From assembly GCA_037176845.1 (NCBI GenBank), contig JAYKXP010000081.1, positions 186,001 through 250,000 of the forward strand: 64,000 bases of DNA. Direction: 5' to 3'. Of the stretch, positions 33,756 to 45,498 are shown in pieces (the first letter of the stretch is position 1; each line of letters opens with the position of its first letter). The DNA is from Paramarasmius palmivorus (lineage: Eukaryota > Basidiomycota > Agaricomycetes > Agaricales > Marasmiaceae). The translations under genes and the position numbers were made by a program. The notes below the pieces were generated by a model. The model was not told the origin of the DNA. It searched no databases and saw only the letters and a list, made by a program, of their open reading frames with translations.

Positions 33756-35133
33756 ATATGAGTGAGCGTTTTTCAGAGGCATCCAGTGGCAGTTGACTGA
33801 CCAGAGATTTACAATGTCATGACAAAGGTAGAATGTAACAGATAGTCTGAAATCTGTAAAGACCTGTCCTGAGTGCAAAGGTTGTATAGTTTGTAATTGA
33901 CGGAAGATTCGAGGGAGTGATAACCTGAAGCAAGCATACGTGTAAAATCCTGGGAGAATATGAAAAGTGGACAAGTTCGTACCGTAAACCGTCAGTAAAC
34001 GACTGATTGCTGTGCTTTTGTGGTTCAGTGGTGGGCGTTCCGGCTGTGGGAAGGTGTGCTTACTAAGCGCTGAAATCCGCGTCTGTGTCTTGCGACTGGT
34101 GCAAATGGTGCTCTATAACTCAACCTACAAACCGAACATCTTATCTGACCACATGGAAAGGCCGCTGGTCGTAGTCGTGACTGGAAACAGAGCTACCAAG
34201 ACAATGCAGTGTAAACAGGATCGGCAAGTTTTCAACGCTAACCATCGAAGGGCTCAACAACAGCAGAAAGCTGCTGCGCACATGTCGTTCGATCTCTCAA
34301 GTTGAACTTCCGGACGATCCATGTTGTTGTCTTTAGCCCTACTCCGTTGTCACATTCGGAACTCAGTCTCGCACAGAATGTCATGGTCCTGGGAAGCTGT
34401 AAAACAGCTACGCGTTGGAAAAGGTTGTGCGGGTAAACGTTTGATCTCTTGATGTGTTTTAATACAGTCAACCAAGTGGGCGCAGGTCAGGTTCGGGTCA
34501 GGTAACAAGCTGTTTTCGGGATTTATACCCTGAGGGTTACAGAGCACTGGGACTAGAGTAAGTGCCATTATTCATGTCTACCCGTTGGTTCTAGGCAGTT
34601 TCATGACCTCTTTTGCTAGCGGTTCTCTTCCGTCGGTCTCCAAGCGTCCTTCAGAGTTTACTGAATATCCGATACAGTGAACCCCCATATTTCACTTTGA
34701 CGTTGCATCATCGACACTCAGGAACATCTACACCTTCGAAATGAATGTACCTCCGGTTCTTTCGTGCAATTCCAGTCATCTTATTGGATCCAAGCACTCC
34801 CGACGGATAGTTCCCAACGGATCTTTCACAAGGGACGTCAAGCTCGCAGTAACCTCGCAGCAAACGCCCGTGAGGCCGTGCACTTGCCGTACGTGCAACA
34901 TCACTGACAGTGATTGAATTGAATTGTACTGAACGTATTGATACAGATCATATGGCAAGAATTGCCACTGGTTCGAGTTAAGCGCGTCGAAGCCTGCCAG
35001 TGCATGCCGTTGCTGCGCGGCAGGAAGCCAGCAAAGGAACTGGATTTGAAGACTATATAACAGACCCAGTTTTTTGTTTCAAACTCAACAATAACCCCAA
35101 TCTCCTGGTACATCCGAGGTCGTCCATTGAAAG
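33756..35133. other. intergenic region
   Basis: About 1.4 kb holding only short frames (for example 34012-34305) without recognisable content. The promoter of the peroxidase gene is at its end. Confidence 0.5.
35054..35060 (+). promoter_or_regulatory. TATA box of heme-thiolate peroxidase 1
   Basis: TATATAA lies about 74 bp upstream of the ATG at 35134. Confidence 0.5.
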
Positions 35134-36155
35134 ATGAAGTTCTCAGCCTTCGCGCCTCTCGCCGTCGCTTTATCCTTCGCCGCGTCAATCAGCGCTGGTT
35201 CAGTCCATAGGCGTCAGGATGTCGAACCTCACGACCGTGTCGACTGGAGTCAACACCAGTTTCAAGCCCCCAACCCGACAGATGCTCGGGGACCGTGTCC
35301 CGGCTTGAACACGTACGTATCGCACTCCGTATCTTCCATGCGGTACAATTCGCTCATTGATATCTTCTCAGGCTTGCTAACCACGGCTTCCTTCCTCGTA
35401 GTGGGAAGAACATCACTATTCCCGCTGTCTTGAAAGCCGGGCTTGGTACGAGCTTCCATTTCGTTTAGCGAGCTAGCATCGACTGACTCTAACCAAAGAG
35501 GGCTTCAATGTTCATCGTGATCTCCTCATTTTGGCTGCTAAAGCAGGCCTGCTTGCGTCAGACCTCGACGACCAGTTCTCTTTAGCCGACATCGCACTGT
35601 AAGCCATGGAAGCTTTCATTTCCGATGAGTCCGACTGACCCATATGGTCTCCTTAGACACGGGAACATTGAACACGACGCGTCTATCTCTCGCCAAGACC
35701 GCGACCTAGGAAGCAACGTTGTCTTCAACGAGGAGATCTATACCACCCTCGCCAACTCCAATCCCGGTGTGGACTATTACAACACCACTTCCGCCGGTCA
35801 AGTCCAACAAGCACGAATGGAGCAATCCAGAGCTGCCAACCCCAACTTCCGCAATACGATCAAGGAGTTCCAAATCAGGACACGAGAGTCTGCTCTGTAC
35901 TTGAGTGTCATGGGTGACCCCGAGACTGGTATCGCTCCGAAGAAGTTCGTCAATATCATGTTCCGGGAGGAGAGGCTGCCTTTGGCGGAAGGCTGGAGAA
36001 TACCAAAGGTTCAGTCTGACAGCCGAACGGATAGCAAGCTATTCGCAGCCATTTTCAGAGGATCGGGTTGGACACCTGAGCCTAACCAATGTCCTTGGGT
36101 CACCCTTGCACAAGGTGCACCCGAGGATCCTGTTAACGATGGAAGCATCCTATAG
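35134..36155 (+). CDS. heme-thiolate peroxidase / short unspecific peroxygenase, copy 1
   Basis: Exons 35134-35312, 35372-35445, 35499-35598 and 35657-36155 give 283 residues. A signal peptide (about MKFSAFAPLAVALSFAASIS) is followed by the chloroperoxidase-family heme ligand motif GPCPGLNT, with LANHGFLPR continuing in exon 2. The EHDASISRQD motif supplies the acid and metal-site residues of unspecific peroxygenases. These secreted enzymes use hydrogen peroxide to oxygenate alkanes, aromatics and other compounds. Length fits the short peroxygenase group. Late motifs are FREERLPLAEGW and CPWVTLAQGAPEDP. Its paralog is at 47630, which has one extra intron. Confidence 0.88.
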
Positions 36156-37136
36156 ATATGGACTTTGGTCTTTGGAGCTCGGACAGATTTACAGTATATT
36201 ATTACCTTCTATTTAACGTTCTCGGATCATGACGACTTGACGATATGGACTTTAGAACTTCTGTGATTGAGATACATATGCTACAATTGTCATCGAAGTG
36301 TTCAAACGAAGAGCAAATGGCAAGGCAGGCTCAAAAAAGAAACAGAGAGGGCCCAAATAACACCCAAGTTTGTTCGTTCGTCGTATTTACATTATCAAAC
36401 GAAAGAGATTGACGCTAGTTTAATAAAACAGGGATAAAAGAAATAAAAAGAGAGAAGCAAAAGAGTATAGCATAGTTGGTACTAAAACACCAAGAGTAAG
36501 AGAGTGAGATGGAGAGAAAGAGGGGGAGGCGTAGCGCACGTCATGGAGAGGGGGTTCGGGTCGCACAGATAGTTCGAACGAGCGCAGTAGGTACGTATAC
36601 GAGAACCCAAGCAAGCAAACCGATATCATAAGACACAACTATAGCAAAAAAATATTGACCAAGCTGAATCCCAGCACACAAAACCCCTTGCGTCCACCAG
36701 ACCGACCAAGACTAGACCGGGGATATGGACTGTCCATTTTTACGGTGATCATCATGTAGGAATAGCCGATCCTAATGCTTCCGCGTCTGTATCATCGGTT
36801 TGATGACTTTTTGGTTTCATGGTGGCGAAGGAGGGGGATGAGGGGGACCGTGAGACAAACGAGCGTGGAAGTCGTTGGCGATAAATAGAACCTCGGACAA
36901 GGTTATTGTAGGACTCGAGTTTGGGAGTTGGTAGGCATTTTGTGACGAAAAGAAATGAAATTGATAAAGAAACCAAAGAAAAAAAGAGATTGAACACATG
37001 GAGGATGAGAGCCATGAACCCAATCTGCAGGGTATCCAAAGAAGCAAGGGAAAAAGTTTGATAGACGAGCGGAACCACGCACAACCTGCAACCTAATGCG
37101 TGCACGTGGTTTTTTTCATCGTCGCCGTCAATTCAT
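36156..37136. other. convergent 3' regions
   Basis: Lies between the stop codons of peroxidase 1 and the Nrd1-type gene. It is A/G-rich on the plus strand and contains only low-complexity frames. It probably holds the long 3' UTR of the RNA-binding protein gene. Confidence 0.5.
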
Positions 37137-39695
37137 TTAGGCAGCGACAGCAGAAGGCACGCCAACTGAATCGTCAATGTGCATCTTCTGCTCAGGCTCA
37201 TCGGCGACGAGACCTGTGGCGACCCCTTCATCTGCTGCTCCCGCTCCATCCTCCAGCTTCACTCCGTCCTCCGCACCCGTTAAGTTTCCATTTCCATGCG
37301 TGGCACCGGAAGCGTTCCCGTTCCTTCTGCCACCTGACGCTCCTTGTGGTCCCGAACGAGGTGGGTTGGCACATCGGTCCTTCCCATACGCGACGCGAAG
37401 GGTGGCATATTCGGGCTTGGTCTTTATGCCTTCAATGGCTTTGATAGCGTTGGAGATGTTGGTGAAGTTGACAAAGGCACAGTTCCTAGTGAACACGAGG
37501 TTAGTAAACAGACGCGATAACGAGTGTGGAATTCAAAGGAAGCCGAATCCACTCCGGAAGAAGCAATAACCGTGAACCGAAAGATCCGCCATCACACGAG
37601 GGACCGGCAAACAGTCAAGAAAACAAGAATCGTACGACAAGAGAATTGATGGAAGGTGGCGTGGCGGCGAAGAAGAGAACCAAGACGAAAATAGAAGGAC
37701 AAGAAACACTCACTTCTCCTTCAAAAAGTTGACCAGTTCGACGTCTCCGTACTCCCCAAAGTCTCTCTTTAATCTCTCCTCCGTGAAAACATCAAAGTCT
37801 TCCACATTTCCAATATACACATTCCTCGTCGCACCAGAGTGGACAGCCAAGGCCAAGGTAGGAGGGAGGGGACCAGAGTTCTTTCCCCAACCAATCTTTA
37901 AGCGACGGTTATTCAAAGTCATGCCCTGATACGAAGCCACTTGGTAAAACGTGAACGCGGCCGCAGGATCAACAAATGTGACAAACTGGGAACAAGGGGT
38001 GAGCATCAAACAGAAAGCAAATGACAAAAAAACACTCACAGCGATATGCTTATCCTGCATGTACCTGATACTCTGTAAGACACCACCCCTAATAGCGTTA
38101 CATAACTCCTCAGTTGTCGTCTCTGGGTGAATGTTTCCAAGATACACCGTCCTGTTCATTCCCTGAATACCCATAGCACCACCAGCGCCTCCCATAACCA
38201 TAGCTTGTTGAAGAGCATCAGCTGAGCTGAATGGTGTGTAAGGGCTGAAGGGTACGCCGTTCGCAAGGCCACCTCCATTGGTGTTTGGGTGTGCTGACTG
38301 TGGTGAAGCGGCAGCGGCAGCTGCTGCAGCAGCCGCGGCAGATTGAGCCACAAGTGACTGAGCTGCAGCTGCTTGTGCCTGTTGGGCAGCCGCTTGTTGG
38401 GATTTGGGAATGTACGCGCAACGGTCTTTACCGAATGAGACGCGTTTGCCTGCCCAAGCAGGTTCTGAGGGTAAGGTATTGACGACCTGTAACAAGTACA
38501 TCAGTACACTAGCGACGACTGTGGCGGATGACAAAAATTACCTTGATAGCAACGGTGATACTCAAAAAGTGAACGAATCCAATGTTCTTGTCTCGAACAA
38601 TCTTGACTTGGTCAATCAACCCAAACCTGCTTAAATCGTCCCTCAGCTGCTCCTCTGTCACACCTTCCTCCAAGCCACCCAAGTATACGTTCCGGCTGGC
38701 ATTGCTCTGCTGAATCGCAAGAGCGACCTGTGCAGGTACTGGACTGGGCTTTCCCCAACCGATTTTGAGCTCCTGACCGTGCAACGAGAGCTTCTTGATA
38801 GTGGCATCAGCATGGAACGCAGCTGCCGTGCTCCCGTCGAGGAACGACAAGAAAACACAAGACTTTTCTGGGAGCACCCTGATAGATTCGAGTGGACCAA
38901 AGTGAACGAGATTGAGGAGCTCGTCAACGGATGCCGTGGCAGGCAGGTTTCCAACATAGACCGTGCGTCCGGTGACAGCGTTGCCGCCACCTAGAGCGGC
39001 AGCAGGAGAAAAGGCGACGGGTGAGTATGCACTCTGAGGTCCTGCTTGAGCGGTTGGGATTTGCAGCGACGGTAGACGTTGCTGCCAGACAGAAGATGTT
39101 TTTAGCATGAAAGAAAGGACGAAAAAGGTAAATGGCGCACCTGGGTGAAGCCAGCAGCATATGGGAATCCTCCAAGCATGTTCATTCCTGGCATGCCCAT
39201 ACCAAGCATGTTGTACCCCCCAAAGTTGCCATATCCGTTAGGACTGGCCTGAGACTGTTGAACTGCCTGTTGCTGCTGCTGAGAAAAAGCTGCCGCTGTA
39301 TTGGGGCTCATTTGGGAAAGAGCCGGTGAAGTCTGTTGAGTGTTAACCGTAAGGGTAGGTGGCGTTGAATAGAGAGGGCTTGTTGGGAAAGCGTTGCTTG
39401 GGGAAGTGTTGTATTGGGATTGCTGAATACTGGCCTGGGGACCGTAGCCATAGTTTGCAAAGGCATCTCTTGGAGACGTATTGCTCGAAGAAGACGAGTT
39501 CTGACCGAACGTGGGTGACCAACGGGCCTTTTTGGCGTCAGGACCTCCGGGTGCCTCCATGGACCGCTAAAGGGGTCGAGAAAAAATCAGAAAAAATCGC
39601 AAAAAAATTCAGGAAAAAAAGCACACCTTCATCATGTCGAGATCAAATGGGTACGCAGGATATTGAGAAGCGAAAGCTGTCTGTGTGTCGTCCAT
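37137..39695 (-). CDS. nrd1: Nrd1/Msa2-type RNA-binding protein with four RRMs
   Basis: Exons 39695-39627, 39566-39141, 39081-38542, 38486-38040, 37985-37714 and 37485-37137 give 700 residues. A Gln/Pro/Ser-rich N-terminus with a basic AKKARW segment is followed by four RRMs. These begin near TVYVGNLPATAS (about residue 205), NVYLGGLEEGVT (about 290), TVYLGNIHPETTTEEL (about 450) and NVYIGNVEDFDVFTEE (about 560). Each has a C-terminal strand such as ELKIGWGK or RVAYGKDRCA. Ala/Gln-rich linkers separate RRM2 and RRM3. The repeated GWGK and FGKDRCA endings match fission-yeast Nrd1 (Msa2), a negative regulator of sexual differentiation that binds mRNAs. It is likely cytoplasmic; its role here is inferred. 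Confidence 0.82.
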
Positions 39696-40305
39696 GACAA
39701 GGGAAGTATTGTATGAGGAGAGGCAAAAAAAGAATGATTGAAGGATATACGGTATGAAACGTTAGAAAAGGGTTTGGTAGAGAGCGTGGGTGGAGGGTTT
39801 GAGGGCAAACGAGTGTGGAGAAAACAACACGCACAAGAAAACAAGTGCGATATATAAAATATCGAGCGAATAGAACAAAATAAACCGACCAACTCGCAAT
39901 GAAAAAAGTCTCCAGCTCACAATTTCTCCCGCCAGCTCACCTCACTTTCTATAGTTCTCACGCACATATCAAACGTAAACACCCCTATACAAACAGGGCC
40001 GCCAGGGTCCAAACGGAAAATCTTATCAAAGATTTGCTATATTTACGGGGTGTAAGTATGTACTGCAATACTCTAGTGGGCGGCGGAAGAGGAAATGGAG
40101 GAGAAGTGAGTGGTGACACTAGTGGTATATAGCCATCTATCGAGTTGAGGTCCTATCTCTCGTCGTCTGCGCGACTCATATACGCAGGTGACCCTGTTAC
40201 AGTCGTCGTAGCGACAAAAAGATACCATCCAAGAAACCCTGTATAAGTATCCCAAACGCGGTGTTACCATTCATAAATCGATATCAAGTCCCTCGTATCC
40301 TGGAA
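39696..40305. other. promoter/5' leader of nrd1-like gene and 3' flank of small paralog A
   Basis: Contains purine- and pyrimidine-biased stretches and no convincing gene. A long leader is plausible for an RNA-binding regulator. Confidence 0.5.
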
Positions 40306-40674
40306 CTACAGCCCGTCCACAAACAGAAACTTGTACAAAAACTCCTTCTGTCGATCATCAAACCGCTTGCTATATGGATGTGATTCATCCGTCGGCGGGG
40401 TCTTTCTCTTTCGTCGTTGGGGTTGAGCTTGGTCGTCGGTAGATAATGATATGGATGATGGCTCGTATGTCTGTGGCCACGAGGCCGACTCCTCGGAAGA
40501 GGATGGTGATGTCCTCCAAGTCGAAGAAGGTCTCCGACGTAGCGGAGTCCACTGCGACATTTCCTCTGGTTCAACTGATCGACCAAATTTACAGGTCGTC
40601 ACAGAAGCTTCGAGGTTGGGGCCATAGTGATGATGGGCTTTGCCGAAGAAGGATTCGTTCACGTCGAATGGCAT
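40306..40674 (-). CDS. small basic Ser/Pro-rich protein, paralog A
   Basis: A single exon of 122 residues. It starts MPFDVNESFFGKAHHHYGP, has EAS...KFG, a Ser-rich middle, and ends with a basic block QRRKRKTPPTDESHPYSKRF followed by QKEFLYKFLFVDGL. The 44192-44569 gene shares the N-terminal FFGKAHxxYxPxxEAS, the C-terminal RRKRKTPPTDE-HPYSKRF block and the terminal QKEFLY, with a variable Ser/Pro middle. RRKRK looks like a nuclear localisation signal. I do not know the family. Conservation only at the ends suggests two functional motifs joined by a disordered linker. Confidence 0.7.
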   Translation of the reverse strand: MPFDVNESFFGKAHHHYGPNLEASVTTCKFGRSVEPEEMSQWTPLRRRPSSTWRTSPSSSEESASWPQTYEPSSISLSTDDQAQPQRRKRKTPPTDESHPYSKRFDDRQKEFLYKFLFVDGL

Positions 40675-41637
40675 GGTCGCTTGGTCGCGTGTCGTCCTGG
40701 TGGTACTTTAAGTAGAGGTAGAGATGATGACAGTCAGACGGTAGGTCTTGATTCCGCTGAGCAGGCTGGTCGGAGTTGAATGATATTTGAACATTTTCTC
40801 TCCATTCTTGTTTCGTCCGATGTCGGTAGAACGGAAACTTGCAATGAAAATGGTATGTTGATCCTCAGAGATGCAGGTGTAAAACATCCGATGATCATAA
40901 TGGAGCCTAAGACTTCTGAAGGATGTTGCAGTCTGAGATCGGTGCAGTCTTAAATTATTCGCTGCACGTTTCTGCCAACCTAGTACCTCAAAGATAGAAA
41001 AGAAGTCCCGAACTTCGGAGTCTGATGCAATTTCTATCTCATAACCAGCTATAGAACCAGAGAATGAGATACTAATAGGAATCATGATGCCAAAGATGCC
41101 AAAGATGGCGACGTACTCCCGTCCTATCTCTTGCAACTGATGAAGGTGAAATTCTCTTCAAAACATCTTAGATGTCATCCCCAGAGCATCCAAGAGTATC
41201 ATGTCGCCTGCCTAGGCCTGGCGAAGTCAATAAAGTTCACCGAAGATGGCGGTCAGAAGGAGAGTAGCAAACGTGGGACTATTCACGGTTTCACCTGACC
41301 GCAGCACTCACGCTCACGTGTCAGTTGCGTTCGTTTCCCAGGATCGCGATATGAGGCACAGACAAGTTACAGCTGCTCTCCCCGTCCAAAAACACAATTA
41401 TGCTACCAATTCTTCCTAACTTGTGTTCCTCAGATTCTTTGTGTCTCAATGCTCGTCAGCCTTACCATCATATCGTGGTCACTATTCAGAGGTAAGTAGT
41501 ATTCAAAGATGCAGGACGGTATGTAAAATGACGTTCTGCTAACGATTATTGCAGGTCTATTATTACAAAGCTGAAATTTCCCCGCGCAATAAAAGAGGAT
41601 AAGTATAATGAAAACAGTACTGTAAATGCCACGGTTT
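40675..41637. other. upstream region of paralog A
   Basis: The first ~130 bp resembles the upstream region of paralog B (a TTCAAATAT/TTTAAATAC TATA-like stretch followed by TCAACTCC). A 142-codon minus frame at 40708-41136 runs into this promoter and is doubtful. Nothing else is seen. Confidence 0.45.
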
Positions 41638-43434
41638 TTAAGTGTCCTCATCACCCAAATGTTCTTCGACGTCGTCAGACTCAGATACGGGATCGTGACT
41701 ATCGTGAGACCACTCATCGCCGTCACCAGAGAAGTCAATGCTTACCGTGTCCTCCTCGTCTAGTTCGATAACAGCTCCTCTTAGGCGTTCGACCTCCAAA
41801 TGGGTAAGATTTTCACACTCCTGCAGCACCAACCTATGAAGCTTCTCTGGCCGCTTCTCTAAAGCAGCCAAAAGAACTGGGAAGAGAGGCGGATCAATCC
41901 ACCGGAAATCGACTCCATAGAACACGAGTTCCCGTAGAGCAGGAAAAGGAAGATGTCGTCCCAATAGGGCCTCATCCGAGTTGTCATCGTGTATCACGGG
42001 GAGTGATAGTAGACCGTATGCACTGTCTCTACCGACAACAAGGCGACTGAGGGCCTTCGAACCTGCCAGGTATCCAAGTAACTTTGATGAGTCCTCGATG
42101 GACATGCATATCCTGAGTGTGTCGAGGGATGTGAGAGACACTGAGCGAACCAAGTGATCTATAAGAGCCTCCGCTGGAAGCGGCGTGTCTGGTTCCTCCC
42201 AGTCAAGCTCGACCCCAAAAGGAGGATATTCCAAGTCGTAGGGCGTAAAAGAATACACTAAGAAAGGCTGGTCGATAAATTCGGATGGAAGAGAGTCGAA
42301 CCATGCCTTCAGTTCGAAACTGGAAGAGTTGTCACATAATAGCTGGAGTGATTTCACGTTTCCCAACGATGACAATGCTCCGAACAAATCGTAAAGTAGC
42401 TGGGAGCTTTGACCACCATGACTAGGCTGAAAGTGCGAGAGATTGTAGGAGATGTCCATCCAAATCCTGGTAGTAGATGGAAATGATATGTGAGATAGTA
42501 ACTTCACGGACGAGGGCGCTTGAGACGGGGAAAGGGCTCCGGGGCGGAGTTCTCGAAGATGAGGTAGACCGACGATGGCTAATCTATCTGAGAAGGGGAT
42601 TGGGAAGGAATCCAGGATAAAGAGATACTCCAAAAAGGGCATCCCGGCCAATGCCTGCAGGAATTGCGAAGTGGTGGGCAAGGGAATCGACCCGGAGTAA
42701 CGCAGATCCAGATGTAGAGAAGTGATATTGGCAGGTATTGGATATTGCCAAGGGAATTTACACCCCCGAAGCCTGACTTTCTTGAGGTTTGGCGCGTGAC
42801 TGAAGAAGGTCGGAGGAAGCTCCAGTGGTACCCCATCCTGACCTGGGCCATATGCATGGACTGTCAAATCGCGAAGGGAAGGCATTGGCTGCACCAAGGG
42901 TGCGAGGACATTCTGTAGAATGTCGTCACGTACATTACAGGACGTTATTCTGAACGATCGGATACGAGGTGGTTCCGCCAGTGCCTCGGTCAACACAGAG
43001 AGTGACTCGCCCGGAATACCGAGGCTCGAGAAGGCAATGAACTCGATATCTAAAGGACCAGGTTTGGATCTTTGAATCATCTCCCTCGCGAGCAATGGTT
43101 TTGAAAAGTCCGGGGTGGACCAAACAGGTGGATAGGTCACCATAATGACCCGCCAGTGGTGACAGACATGGCTCAAACGCAATGCGCTCTTGTACACGAG
43201 GAAATGATCCATGGAACGCACTAATATATCGATCAAAAGTTCAGGAGGAAGGCGTGATATGGGCAGTTGTGCGTTGTGTTGGCTCCGAGTGAAATTGTTG
43301 GGTGTAGGCTGGATGGTAGTGACTATCTCTTCCAGTACAGGTTCCTGGGCCTGGGATTCTCCTGAGGGAAAGAAAAACCCCGCCGGGTAAGCTTCTAGTC
43401 TGTAAATATTGATTTGAGAGTAATTACCGTTCAT
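41638..43434 (-). CDS. F-box-like protein, second copy type
   Basis: A single exon. I chose the ATG at 43434 (MNGNYSQIN, 598 residues); the frame continues upstream to 43599, but that part looks non-coding (His/Arg/Thr-rich). An F-box-like motif (ISRLPPELLIDILVRSMDHF, then LSHVCHHWRVIMVTYPPVW) lies at about residues 57-105. The C-terminus has Leu-rich repeat-like units and an acidic tail (SDDVEEHLGDEDT). A role as substrate adaptor of SCF ubiquitin ligases is inferred. It lies between the two small basic paralogs. Confidence 0.78.
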   Translation of the reverse strand: MNGNYSQINIYRLEAYPAGFFFPSGESQAQEPVLEEIVTTIQPTPNNFTRSQHNAQLPISRLPPELLIDILVRSMDHFLVYKSALRLSHVCHHWRVIMVTYPPVWSTPDFSKPLLAREMIQRSKPGPLDIEFIAFSSLGIPGESLSVLTEALAEPPRIRSFRITSCNVRDDILQNVLAPLVQPMPSLRDLTVHAYGPGQDGVPLELPPTFFSHAPNLKKVRLRGCKFPWQYPIPANITSLHLDLRYSGSIPLPTTSQFLQALAGMPFLEYLFILDSFPIPFSDRLAIVGLPHLRELRPGALSPSQAPSSVKLLSHISFPSTTRIWMDISYNLSHFQPSHGGQSSQLLYDLFGALSSLGNVKSLQLLCDNSSSFELKAWFDSLPSEFIDQPFLVYSFTPYDLEYPPFGVELDWEEPDTPLPAEALIDHLVRSVSLTSLDTLRICMSIEDSSKLLGYLAGSKALSRLVVGRDSAYGLLSLPVIHDDNSDEALLGRHLPFPALRELVFYGVDFRWIDPPLFPVLLAALEKRPEKLHRLVLQECENLTHLEVERLRGAVIELDEEDTVSIDFSGDGDEWSHDSHDPVSESDDVEEHLGDEDT

Positions 43435-44191
43435 GGTGACCGTATTTCGAATGCTGGTCGTACGAGCAGTCGAGTGCCGATGTCTGCCTAGGGAGACTAC
43501 GCTGGTCGTGGTAAACGGGCAACCTGTGACTCGGTTGTGACGCGCCTGTTTCTTCCAAACCATCATATTCGATTTCACGGTTCCCAAGCTGGCAATCAAC
43601 GATAAAGAGCAAAAAGGCTGAGTCGGGGCTATGGGAAAGCCGAATAAGGTGCGTTAGGCTACAGTTTGTCTGGCGATCCGTGGAGCTCACATTCATCCAG
43701 GTTCATCCTTACGAAGAAGTCGCCTGCGACATGGCAAAGTCGATCGGAAGGCACTGGCAAAAGAATGGCCTCAGTGTAGTTTTCATTGAGATAGAACATC
43801 AAGACCCCGTTCGAAATAGTACCACCCGCACTCGGTAACAACAATGCTTTATGCGACTAGATGCTAGCAAGGGCATCTAGCATCAATGCATTAGGTGCCA
43901 AATAACTGATATCATCTCTATCACCGGAAGATGAGCCTTTTTACCTGGTGAGTCTGACTGTTTCTGTCGGGCTTGGAACTTTCTCTGACGCGTCCGTCAC
44001 TGGCACTCGTGCCGATAGAAAGCTTGTACACATGCCATCCACATCCGAACGTACCAGAGTTCCGACAAGTTATGGCTCGACTACCACTATTCAGGTTGTA
44101 CTTGAAAGCATTGCATTCCCAACATAAATAAATCATGGATAATACAGTAACACGACAAATTATATATCCTTTCAGTCCATTCTCCTTCCTA
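43435..44191. other. intergenic region
   Basis: Upstream of the F-box-like gene. It contains an 8-bp inverted repeat (GATGCTAG/CTAGCATC, 43860-43884) and no convincing gene. Confidence 0.5.
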
Positions 44192-44569
44192 TCAGTCCTC
44201 GAAGAGAACACTATACAGGAACTCCTTCTGCGTAGCATTAAAACGCTTGCTATACGGATGCGTCTCGTCCGTAGGCGGCGTCTTTCTCTTCCGCCGCTGT
44301 GTTTGAGGTTGACTAGACGACGATGGTGATGGTGAAGGTGACGAGGTATGTGAGGTGCCTGTTCGTCGTAATGATGATGACGACGATGCGGTAGACGACG
44401 AAGGCCTTGCTCGTGCTCGTGGTAAAGGCATCCACGGTGGGATCTCTTGTACTGGCGGGTGCTCTGCTGGTTCGCCGAACTTGTAGGCCATCAGCGATGC
44501 CTCGACAGAAGGGTCGTAGCGGTAGTGAGCCTTTCCGAAGAAGAATTCGTCGAGGTCGATCACTGGCAT
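44192..44569 (-). CDS. small basic Ser/Pro-rich protein, paralog B
   Basis: A single exon. The start at 44569 (MPVIDLDEFFFGKAHYRY, 125 residues) is chosen by alignment with paralog A; the open frame extends to 44725 through a TATA-like promoter segment and is not believed there. A long Ser/Pro linker leads to the shared QRRKRKTPPTDETHPYSKRF block and QKEFLYSVLFED at the end. The function is unknown. The gene pair flanks the F-box-like gene in the same orientation. Confidence 0.7.
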   Translation of the reverse strand: MPVIDLDEFFFGKAHYRYDPSVEASLMAYKFGEPAEHPPVQEIPPWMPLPRARARPSSSTASSSSSLRRTGTSHTSSPSPSPSSSSQPQTQRRKRKTPPTDETHPYSKRFNATQKEFLYSVLFED

Positions 44570-45498
44570 GGTTGGTTGATTGTGTGGTTTGTAGTTGGCA
44601 GTAGAGGTAGTCGCTTTGATGGAGGTGGTTGTGAGAGTGTTCGTACGATGAGTGTGGTACGAATGAGAGACGAAGTTCTGGGTTGAATTTGGAGTTGAAG
44701 GGGTGTATTTAAACGTTTTCTTCATCCCTTGGGTTTATGTTTCGCACAGAGTCGAGGAAGTAGAACATTTGTTGCAGTCAGAAGTATGTTTTGCAGTGAC
44801 GCAAGCCTCAGCCTGACTGAGACTGAGACTTTGAGGTGTAAATGAATGTTTCAACTTTCTGGTGAGAGGTCGTGCTGCAGCGAGCACTTTTGATGCTAGA
44901 AACTGATTTTAATACCGCTAAAATGTCTACGAGTCAAATGTAAACGGCATAGATTCTTGGATTTCGTAGCCTATTTGAACCCAAGGTGAGTGTGTGCGAG
45001 AGTGAATCTTTGAAGAGTCTCACCACTGCACCACCAAACGAGAATGTATGAGTCTGAGACCCAACCAAACTCAGACTACCCAAACCGAAACGAAACGAAG
45101 CGAAACCCTAGCTGTGAGTCTTCGTCGGATGTCATCTTGGGCTACGCGGCTCACGGTGGGCGTATGTTGTTGAAAAGAGATACCTAACTCCTCGAGACGA
45201 AGTTTCTCCGGGTATTGCTCTTGATGTGCTTGTACTAACTTGAAGCTTGGAAGTGGTAGAGCAGAGTTGGTTACAAGTTGGCAACATCCTGCGTGAAAGG
45301 CAAGTACGAAGAAAGTGTCATGTGAAACGGAATCCGAATTTGATGCCCATTCTCGTATCAAGTCGCCGCAATCCAATAAAAGTCATAAAGAGAAAGTATG
45401 TCATACAAATTGAGTGTTACAAAGAGTTACACAAATCCCGCAGTCGAAGAGTCCAGAATCAATGTCCACGAAAAAGAAAGTCCAATCCTTCAGTACCT
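44570..45498. other. intergenic region
   Basis: Promoter of paralog B and 3' flank of the Pro/Thr-rich eight-cysteine gene. No gene seen. Confidence 0.5.

Noticed and set aside
40708..41136. A 142-codon minus-strand frame upstream of small paralog A
   Set aside because: Its 3' part covers a promoter segment similar to that of paralog B, and the product has no family resemblance.
43435..43599. Upstream extension of the second F-box-like gene
   Set aside because: In-frame but His/Arg/Thr-rich and unlike the protein body. The ATG at 43434 gives a cleaner start.
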